Position numbers and translations under genes: made by a program. This document shows positions 15,891 to 20,442 of a DNA stretch of 20,442 bases, in pieces. Under the pieces are notes generated by a model. The model did no database searches. It saw only the letters and a list, made by a program, of their open reading frames with translations, and was not told the origin of the DNA. How positions within the stretch are numbered: the first letter of the stretch is position 1; each line of letters begins with the position of its first letter. Origin of the DNA: Ruminococcus flavefaciens (lineage in GTDB: Bacteria > Bacillota > Clostridia > Oscillospirales > Ruminococcaceae); contig DEBW01000172.1 in NCBI GenBank assembly GCA_002348905.1, forward strand, positions 22,192-42,633, read 5' to 3'.

Positions 15891-15934
15891 AAAAGTAAAA
15901 AAGGATGTACAAAGTCAAAACCTTGTACATCCTT
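15891..15934 (-). terminator. strong intrinsic terminator after rplA
   Basis: On the minus strand a perfect 12-bp stem AAGGATGTACAA/TTGTACATCCTT (15934-15923 with 15912-15901) is followed by TTTTACTTTT. It begins 20 nt after the rplA stop and ends the ribosomal protein operon. Confidence 0.9.
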
Positions 15935-15954
15935 ATAACACATCTGAATATTAA

Positions 15955-16650
15955 TCAGACACCGTACTTTGTTGTAGCAACTGGTACGCCAGGACCCATT
16001 GTTGAAGTAACAGTGCAGCTCTTGAGGTAAGTACCCTTAGCAGCAGCTGGCTTAGCCTTAACGATAGCTTCCATAAGTGTAGAGAAGTTCTCTTCGAGCT
16101 TAGCAGCGCCGAAAGAAGCCTTGCCGATCGGGCAGTGGATAATGTTGGTCTTATCGAGACGGTACTCGATCTTACCAGCCTTAGCCTCTGTTACAGCCTT
16201 AGCAACGTCAGGAGTTACTGTACCAGCCTTTGGGTTTGGCATGAGGCCTCTTGGTCCGAGAACCTTACCGAGACGTCCTACAACGCCCATCATGTCAGGT
16301 GAAGCAACAACAACGTCGAAGTCCATCCAGTTTTCCTTAGTGATCTTCTCAACGAGATCCATACCGCCAACGAAGTCAGCACCAGCAGCCTGAGCAGCCT
16401 CATACTTTTCTTCCTTGCAGAATACGAGAACTCTTACGTTCTTACCAGTACCGTTAGGGAGAACAACAGCACCTCTAACCTGCTGGTCAGCGTGACGTGA
16501 GTCAACGCCGAGACGGATGTGAGCCTCAACAGTCTCATCGAACTTTGCCTTTGCATTCTGGCAAACTAATTCAAGAGCCTCTGTGGACTCATAAAGCTTT
16601 GCAGCATCGATAGCCTTAGCGCTATCAACATATTTCTTGCCGTGTTTCAT
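15955..16650 (-). CDS. rplA: 50S ribosomal protein L1
   Basis: Large-subunit protein of the L1 stalk, which binds 23S rRNA and often represses its own operon by binding a similar mRNA site. The 231 residues are full length. Signatures include GRLGKVLGPRGLMPNPKAGT around 126-145, the RNA-binding IEYRLDKTNIIHCPIG near 161-176, and the C-terminal TSTMGPGVPV. AGGAGG lies 8 nt upstream of the ATG. It follows rplK after 125 nt, which contain a structured leader, and is followed by a terminator rather than by rplJ-rplL. Confidence 0.98.
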   Translation of the reverse strand: MKHGKKYVDSAKAIDAAKLYESTEALELVCQNAKAKFDETVEAHIRLGVDSRHADQQVRGAVVLPNGTGKNVRVLVFCKEEKYEAAQAAGADFVGGMDLVEKITKENWMDFDVVVASPDMMGVVGRLGKVLGPRGLMPNPKAGTVTPDVAKAVTEAKAGKIEYRLDKTNIIHCPIGKASFGAAKLEENFSTLMEAIVKAKPAAAKGTYLKSCTVTSTMGPGVPVATTKYGV

Positions 16651-16669
16651 TATATATCCTCCTATTTAA

Positions 16670-16718
16670 GTGGTAATACCGGGATTAATGTACCCGATTA
16701 GCGGAATTTTCCTCCCAC
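16670..16718 (-). promoter_or_regulatory. structured leader upstream of rplA, candidate L1-binding site
   Basis: On the minus strand GTGGGAG (16718-16712) and the CCAC of TTACCACTT (ending 16670) can close a domain with an inner CGGG/CCCG hairpin, directly before the ribosome binding site. The same GTGGGAG ... TTACCAC frame occurs upstream of rplK. A further GGGGA/TCCCC hairpin lies near 16735-16752. L1 binding is inferred from known L1 autoregulation. Confidence 0.45.
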
Positions 16719-16775
16719 CAATAGAACTCAGAACGGGGAATATCTCTCCCCTATCGTCATTCAAGTATAAATTTA

Positions 16776-17201
16776 TCAGTCAACAACTACAACGCCCATT
16801 GAGCGAGCTGTACCAGCGATCATGCTCATAGCAGCTTCGAGTGAGCCTGCGTTAAGGTCTGGCATCTTAGTCTCAGCGATCTTCTGGATCTGCTCCTTAG
16901 TGATGTTAGCGACCTTAGTCTTGTTAGGAACTCCTGAACCGCTGTTGATGTTGCAAGCCTTCTTGATGAGGACTGCAGCCGGTGGAGTCTTAGTGATGAA
17001 GGAGAATGAACGGTCAGCATAAACAGTGATAACAACTGGGATTATCATGCCGATATCGTTCTTTGTTCTCTCGTTGAATTCCTTTGTGAATGCCATGATA
17101 TTTACACCATGCTGACCGAGAGCCGGACCAACAGGTGGTGCAGGAGTAGCCTTTCCTGCTGCGATCTGAAGCTTAATGTAGCCAACTACTTTCTGTGCCA
17201 T
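16776..17201 (-). CDS. rplK: 50S ribosomal protein L11
   Basis: Ribosomal protein of the GTPase-associated centre that binds 23S rRNA. The motif VVGYIKLQIAAGKATPAPPV at the N-terminus, GPALGQHGVNIMAF near 26-39 and the C-terminal GTARSMGV are typical. The ATG at 17201 gives 141 residues, the standard length, and has GGAGGTG about 8 nt upstream; the frame extends to 17240, but the added residues are not L11-like. It lies between nusG and rplA, the conserved bacterial order. Confidence 0.98.
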   Translation of the reverse strand: MAQKVVGYIKLQIAAGKATPAPPVGPALGQHGVNIMAFTKEFNERTKNDIGMIIPVVITVYADRSFSFITKTPPAAVLIKKACNINSGSGVPNKTKVANITKEQIQKIAETKMPDLNAGSLEAAMSMIAGTARSMGVVVVD

Positions 17202-17221
17202 GTATTCGCACCTCCATAAAT

Positions 17222-17278
17222 GTGGTAAATGGCGAGGCAAGAATTATTTTACCTCTCCCACTGAAGCCCTTTGGCTTC
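17222..17278 (-). promoter_or_regulatory. structured leader upstream of rplK, candidate L1-binding site
   Basis: On the minus strand a GAAGCC-AAAG-GGCTTC hairpin (17278-17263) is followed by GTGGGAG (17261-17255), an inner GAGG/CCTC stem and TTTACCAC (to 17222), which closes GTGG/CCAC just before the ribosome binding site. It shares GTGGGAG ... TTACCAC with the rplA leader. L1 feedback control through this site is inference. Confidence 0.5.
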
Positions 17279-17293
17279 TGATTTTGACCTTGA

Positions 17294-17821
17294 TTAATCC
17301 TCCACGGTAACTACCTGACTGATAGGCAGTGTAGTGGGGGTTTCTCTGCCGAACATTGATACGAGAAGATCAACTGTACGGTCTTCGAGATTGATATTCT
17401 GAACGACTCCGATAAAGCCGTCCATAGCAGTACCTGAGATCTGAACATGGTCGCCTTCCTTGAAGTTTACCTCGACAGAAGAAACGTCGATGCCGAAGGT
17501 CTTCTTGACCTCTTCTTCTGAAAGCGGAGTAGGTTCTGATCCAGGACCAACGAAACCGGTGCAGCCTCTGGTGTTTCTTACAACGTACCAGGTGTCCTCA
17601 GTAACTACCATTTTGACCAGAACGTAACCTGGGAAGGTCTTACGCTCGATCTCTTTGCTTTTTCCATCAGTGATCTCTTCTACTCTTTCGGTAGGGACTC
17701 TGACCTCCTGGATAAGATCATGAAGCTTACGGTTTTCGACAACCTTTTCAATATTCTGTGCTACTTTGTTCTCATAGCCTGAATAAGTGTGGATAACGTA
17801 CCACTTTGCTGCTTCTGACAT
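17294..17821 (-). CDS. nusG: transcription termination/antitermination factor NusG
   Basis: NusG binds RNA polymerase and modulates elongation, pausing and Rho-dependent termination. The 175 residues contain the NGN domain (WYVIHTYSGYENKV near 7-20, RKTFPGYVLVKM near 60-71, NTRGCTGFVG near 83-92) and a C-terminal KOW domain (EGDHVQISGTAMDGFIGVV around 122-140). AGGAGG lies 8 nt upstream of the ATG. It sits directly after secE, the conserved arrangement. Confidence 0.98.
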   Translation of the reverse strand: MSEAAKWYVIHTYSGYENKVAQNIEKVVENRKLHDLIQEVRVPTERVEEITDGKSKEIERKTFPGYVLVKMVVTEDTWYVVRNTRGCTGFVGPGSEPTPLSEEEVKKTFGIDVSSVEVNFKEGDHVQISGTAMDGFIGVVQNINLEDRTVDLLVSMFGRETPTTLPISQVVTVED

Positions 17822-17845
17822 AAAATATCCTCCTAAGAAATCTTA

Positions 17846-18118
17846 TCAGCCCTGCTGGTAGATAAAGCTCAACAGATGAAGGAATCCAAAGTCAAGTGCG
17901 CCGACGATAAGAGCAGAACCTGCAACAACAGCGAGAACAACTGCTGTGTTATTGACAACGGTCTCCTTTGTAGGCCATACGACTTTCTTGAATTCGATCT
18001 TTAAGTCCTTGAACCACTTAGCAACCTTGTTAGGCTCTTTCTTCTCGGACTTCTTTTCTTTTTTATCCTTTGTTTCGGATGCGGTATTTTCTTGTTTTTT
18101 AGCCTTTTCCTTAGCCAT
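17846..18118 (-). CDS. secE: preprotein translocase subunit SecE
   Basis: Small essential subunit of the SecYEG channel. The 90 residues comprise a Lys/Glu-rich cytoplasmic N-terminus (1-33), the amphipathic helix with the conserved KVVWPTKETV (45-54) and a single membrane segment (about 58-86), the normal layout of short SecE proteins. GGAG lies about 8 nt upstream of the ATG. It is located between rpmG and nusG. Confidence 0.96.
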   Translation of the reverse strand: MAKEKAKKQENTASETKDKKEKKSEKKEPNKVAKWFKDLKIEFKKVVWPTKETVVNNTAVVLAVVAGSALIVGALDFGFLHLLSFIYQQG

Positions 18119-18136
18119 TAAAAATACTCCTTCCGA

Positions 18137-18286
18137 TTACTTTGTTTCCTTGTGAAGAGTATGCTTGCGGCAGAACTTGCAGTGTTTCATCATTTCAATT
18201 CTGTCCGGATCGTTCTTCTTGTTCTTCTTGGAAACGTAATTACGCTGTTTGCACTCAGTGCAAGCTAATGTAATTTTAACTCTCAT
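18137..18286 (-). CDS. rpmG: 50S ribosomal protein L33 (zinc-binding form)
   Basis: Small large-subunit protein of 49 residues from the ATG at 18286, which has GGAGGTG just upstream. Residues before this ATG in the open frame are not L33-like. Two CxxC pairs (Cys9/Cys12 and Cys36/Cys39) form a zinc ribbon, so this is the C+ type. It opens the rpmG-secE-nusG-rplK-rplA operon and lies 18 nt before secE. Confidence 0.96.
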   Translation of the reverse strand: MRVKITLACTECKQRNYVSKKNKKNDPDRIEMMKHCKFCRKHTLHKETK

Positions 18287-18312
18287 AACGGCACCTCCTG
18301 AAATTAGTATTT

Positions 18313-18328
18313 CCTCCGCTTGCGGAGG
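18313..18328 (-). promoter_or_regulatory. hairpin in the leader of the rpmG operon
   Basis: CCTCCG-CAAG-CGGAGG forms a perfect stem with a tetraloop in the transcribed leader, about 26 nt before the rpmG start and without a T-tract, so it is not an intrinsic terminator. A role in mRNA stability or control is possible. Confidence 0.4.
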
Positions 18329-18385
18329 TAGGTTGTTTGCCTCCCTCTGCGGGGCATAAAAAATAACCCCAAACGAGGTATATTC

Positions 18386-18414
18386 ATTATAACACACTAT
18401 TACAAGCTTGTCAA
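18386..18414 (-). promoter_or_regulatory. consensus sigma-A promoter of rpmG-secE-nusG-rplK-rplA
   Basis: On the minus strand TTGACA (18414-18409) and TATAAT (18391-18386) are separated by 17 nt, a perfect match to the housekeeping consensus. A 10-bp palindrome ACAAGCTTGT (18402-18411) overlaps the -35 region. The leader to the rpmG ATG is about 90 nt. Confidence 0.9.
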
Positions 18415-18483
18415 GCACTTTTTAAAATTAAAATGTATAAAGAAAATGCGGGCAATAATTTATTCTCAAATCACGAATTGCAG

Positions 18484-18502
18484 GGACGGCGTTTCGCCGT
18501 CC
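18484..18502. repeat. palindromic repeat, hairpin-forming
   Basis: GGACGGCG-TTT-CGCCGTCC is a perfect 8-bp inverted repeat, preceded by AATTGCAG. The ends of the larger element at 18534-18682 have the same layout (AATTGTAG then a GC-rich palindrome), suggesting one repeat family. Confidence 0.6.
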
Positions 18503-18533
18503 GTGTCATACTCATTCATTATCACGAATACAA

Positions 18534-18682
18534 TTGTAGGGAACGCCTCCCACGGCGTTCCGGCACGTTAAATGTCAATATACAGCCACTCATGGGGGTC
18601 ACCGCAATTTCACAGCCAACGATAATCGTAATCGTTTTGTTGGTTTGACTGTTCGGAACGCCGTGGGCGGCGTTCCCTACAA
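18534..18682. mobile_element. MITE-like element with 29-bp terminal inverted repeats
   Basis: The ends 18534-18562 and 18654-18682 are inverted copies matching at 28 of 29 bases, each beginning TTGTAGGGAACGCC. Each end is itself a hairpin (GGAACGCC/GGCGTTCC). The 91-bp interior has an AACGAT/ATCGTT dyad near 18619-18637 and no coding capacity. No convincing target-site duplication is seen. It may be a non-autonomous element or a REP-like interspersed repeat. Confidence 0.55.
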
Positions 18683-18766
18683 ATAATTTCTGCATAGCAT
18701 TACTTTACATATGCGGCAGGCTTTCTTTATAATTTTCTTTATATATTTATTTATAATAGGTATATG

Positions 18767-18833
18767 TATCAGAATTGAACCAAGTGCTGTATCAAAAATG
18801 ATACAAGTGCTGGTTCAGAAATGATACAAGCTG
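18767..18833 (+). repeat. three tandem 23-bp repeats upstream of the cellulase gene
   Basis: Units at 18767-18789, 18790-18812 and 18813-18833 (the last lacks 2 nt) share the pattern (T/G)(A/T)TCA.AA.TGA..CAAG(TG)CTG. They also create a TGTATCA-AAAA-TGATACA dyad. They lie 80-146 bp before the -35 box of the GH9 gene and could be sites for a regulator. Confidence 0.65.
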
Positions 18834-18837
18834 AAAG

Positions 18838-18869
18838 TTTTCAACATATTCTCAACAAGCTTTTCAACA
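18838..18869 (+). repeat. three phased TTYTCAACA repeats upstream of the cellulase promoter
   Basis: TTTTCAACA (18838-18846), TTCTCAACA (18849-18857) and TTTTCAACA (18861-18869) recur every 11-12 bp, on one face of the helix, ending 43 bp before the -35 box. This spacing suits an activator; no regulator is known here. Confidence 0.55.
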
Positions 18870-18912
18870 CATAGGATATCATGTCTTTATCACGAAAATT
18901 TAAATAATTTCC

Positions 18913-18941
18913 TTGACAAATCTGTGTGAATATTGTATATT
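18913..18941 (+). promoter_or_regulatory. sigma-A-type promoter of the GH9 gene
   Basis: TTGACA (18913-18918) and TATATT (18936-18941) are separated by 17 nt, 56 nt upstream of the ATG. Strength should be high from sequence alone. Confidence 0.85.
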
Positions 18942-18951
18942 TAAAGTGATA

Positions 18952-18972
18952 GGCGTAAGCCGGTCTTACGCC
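18952..18972 (+). promoter_or_regulatory. hairpin at the probable 5' end of the GH9 mRNA
   Basis: GGCGTAAG-CCGGT-CTTACGCC is a perfect 8-bp stem beginning about 10 nt after the -10 box, so it would lie almost at the mRNA 5' end. It is followed by an A-run and the GAGAGGGG ribosome binding site, so it is not a terminator. Stabilisation of the mRNA is a likely role (inference). Confidence 0.55.
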
Positions 18973-18997
18973 AAAAAAATTGAGAGGGGTAAAAAAC

Positions 18998-20442
18998 ATG
19001 AAACTGAAAAAACTGACAGCTGCTTTATCAGCATTCGCAGTATCCGCAGGTATGCTCACATCACTTCCTGCTGCTAACGCTGCTGACGGCGGCTACAACT
19101 ACGCTGAAGCTTTACAGAAGTCCATGTTCTTCTATGAAGTACAGCAGGCTGGTAAACTCCCTGAGTGGAACAACGTTCCGTGGAGAGCTGACTCTATGGT
19201 AAATGAGGACGGCGAGGAGACAGATTTCGTAAAGGGCGGCTGGTTCGATGCCGGCGACCATTTCAAGTTCTGCCTTACAAACGCTTACTCTGCTTCAATG
19301 CTCGCATGGGGTTATCTTGAATACAAAGACGCTGTTGACAAGGCTGGTCTCGGCGAACTCTACAGAAACAACCTCCAGTGGGGACTTGACTACGTTATGG
19401 GCTGCGATCAGGGCGGCGGTAAGGTAGTTGGTACTATAGGCGACTTTACAGGCGGCTCTACCGACCATAACATCTGGTGCAGCGCTGAGGTATACCTCCG
19501 CAAGCATCACCTCAACAACGGCGACTGGGAACGTCCATATGATGTAATCGAGAATGCTTCTGTTGCAGGTCTTGCAGCCGCTTCACTCGCAGAAGGCTAC
19601 CTCGTATTCAAGGATACTGATCCTGAGAAAGCTGAGCAGTACCTCAAACACGCAAAAGACCTCTTTGAGGGCGCTGACAAGATAAGAGACAAGGACGATA
19701 TCGGCGGTATGGCTGGTATGTACAAGACAGAATCATGGATAGATGACTGTATGTTCGCAGCTCTCTGGCTCTACAAGGCTACAGGCGACAAGGCATATCT
19801 CGACAAGGTAGAAAAGGAATACATTCCTAACTTCCCGCTTGAAGAACAGTCAACAGACCGCAAGTTCTCATGGGGACTCTGCTGGGACGATACTTCTCAG
19901 GGCGCAGCATTCCTCTATGCTCAGATAACAGGCAATGAAGAGTGGATAGCTCACGCAAGAAGACATATCAAGTTCTGGATGAACGAAGATACAAAGGCAT
20001 TCACAGGTAAAATAACAGAAAAAGGTCACTCATGGCTGTTCCAGTGGGGCTGTCTCCGTCACGCAACAACAACTGCATTCCTTGCAAAGCTCGGTTCTGA
20101 TACACTTTTCAAGGGCACAGATGATGCGAAGAAGTTCAACGACTGGGGCGATCTCCAGATGAACTACTGCTTCGGCGACAACGAAATGGGCTACAGCTAC
20201 GTTCTCGGCATGGGCGAAAAGTCACCTACTGCTATCCACCACAGAACAGCTTCCGGTATCCACGATGACCACTGGAACGAACTCGGTCAGACAACCGGCG
20301 GCGATGAAGGCTGGCAGACAGAGTATGCTCATACTCTCTACGGCGCTCTTATCGGCGGCCCTGACAGCGACGGTACATACGGCGATTACAAGGTAGCTAA
20401 CTATGAGCATACCGAGGTAGCTATCGACTACAACGCAGGCTA
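18998..20442 (+). CDS. secreted glycoside hydrolase family 9 endoglucanase (3' end outside window)
   Basis: Cellulase that cleaves beta-1,4-glucan chains with inversion of configuration, outside the cell. 481 codons are present and the frame is open at the right edge. A Sec signal peptide (MKLKKLTAALSAF..., likely cleaved after ANA at 26-28) is followed directly by the GH9 catalytic domain: YNYAEALQKSMFFYEVQQAG at 33-52, GGWFDAGDHFKF at 80-91 with Asp84 and Asp87 (water-activating base region), the active-site loop HHRTASG at 414-420, and YEHTEVAIDYNAG at 469-481 with Glu473 as the proton donor. No N-terminal Ig or CBM module precedes the domain. Any CBM, dockerin or linker would lie beyond the edge, so cellulosome attachment cannot be judged. 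GAGAGGGG lies 10 nt upstream of the ATG. The gene stands alone and divergently from the rpmG operon. Confidence 0.95.
   Translation, partial: MKLKKLTAALSAFAVSAGMLTSLPAANAADGGYNYAEALQKSMFFYEVQQAGKLPEWNNVPWRADSMVNEDGEETDFVKGGWFDAGDHFKFCLTNAYSASMLAWGYLEYKDAVDKAGLGELYRNNLQWGLDYVMGCDQGGGKVVGTIGDFTGGSTDHNIWCSAEVYLRKHHLNNGDWERPYDVIENASVAGLAAASLAEGYLVFKDTDPEKAEQYLKHAKDLFEGADKIRDKDDIGGMAGMYKTESWIDDCMFAALWLYKATGDKAYLDKVEKEYIPNFPLEEQSTDRKFSWGLCWDDTSQGAAFLYAQITGNEEWIAHARRHIKFWMNEDTKAFTGKITEKGHSWLFQWGCLRHATTTAFLAKLGSDTLFKGTDDAKKFNDWGDLQMNYCFGDNEMGYSYVLGMGEKSPTAIHHRTASGIHDDHWNELGQTTGGDEGWQTEYAHTLYGALIGGPDSDGTYGDYKVANYEHTEVAIDYNAG

Noticed and set aside
18433..18648. 71-codon plus-strand frame upstream of the cellulase gene
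   Set aside because: It runs through the palindromic repeats, lacks a ribosome binding site and has no family features.
18838..18869. DnaA boxes and a replication origin
   Set aside because: TTTTCAACA differs from TTATCCACA at two conserved positions in every copy, and no dnaA, dnaN or unwinding region is nearby.
1..20442. CRISPR arrays, complete tRNA or rRNA genes, transposase or phage genes
   Set aside because: None seen on either strand; the only mobile-type signal is the small palindromic element near 18.6 kb.

Overview
The window looks like the chromosome of an anaerobic, Gram-positive, low-GC Clostridia member, most likely Ruminococcus or a close relative. The pointers are: a GH9 cellulase with a Sec signal peptide; a mraZ-led division and cell-wall (dcw) cluster of Firmicutes type; a MurE with the DNPR motif of meso-diaminopimelate ligases; Thr-rich secreted proteins; and strong AGGAGG ribosome binding sites. 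The genus call is inference; no rRNA gene is present.

Everything up to about 18.4 kb is coded on the minus strand, so it reads from right to left as three consecutive transcription units. (1) rpmG-secE-nusG-rplK-rplA (18286 down to 15955) starts from a consensus sigma-A promoter (TTGACA, 17 nt, TATAAT) and ends at a strong terminator directly after rplA. rplJ and rplL do not follow. (2) A cell-surface operon (15691 down to 11520) encodes two class B sortases and a secreted protein whose SpoIID/LytB-type domain appears circularly permuted. It has its own promoter, rich in inverted repeats, and its own terminator. (3) The dcw cluster (11160 down to 1) runs mraZ-rsmH-ftsL-[397-nt gap]-PBP with PASTA domains-murE-mraY-ftsW-murG-alpha/beta hydrolase-murA (cut by the left edge). 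murF and murD are absent from their usual places. Transcription of (3) starts from a clear promoter just upstream of three 10-bp repeats that look like MraZ operator sites.

On the plus strand from 18998 to the right edge lies a GH9 endoglucanase, cut off just after its catalytic glutamate. Its 577-nt upstream region holds a MITE-like palindromic element, two families of phased direct repeats, a sigma-A promoter and a hairpin at the probable 5' end of the mRNA.

The genes form a coherent cell-envelope block. MraZ/RsmH, FtsL, PBP, MurE, MraY, FtsW, MurG and MurA make and insert septal peptidoglycan. The sortases attach proteins to that wall, and the SpoIID-like protein is a candidate peptidoglycan-cleaving enzyme. 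The most unusual signals are the permuted SpoIID-like domain, the highly structured non-coding gap between ftsL and the PBP gene (three-way junction, hairpin, terminator, hairpin), the repeat arrays upstream of the cellulase, and a matched leader motif in front of both rplK and rplA.
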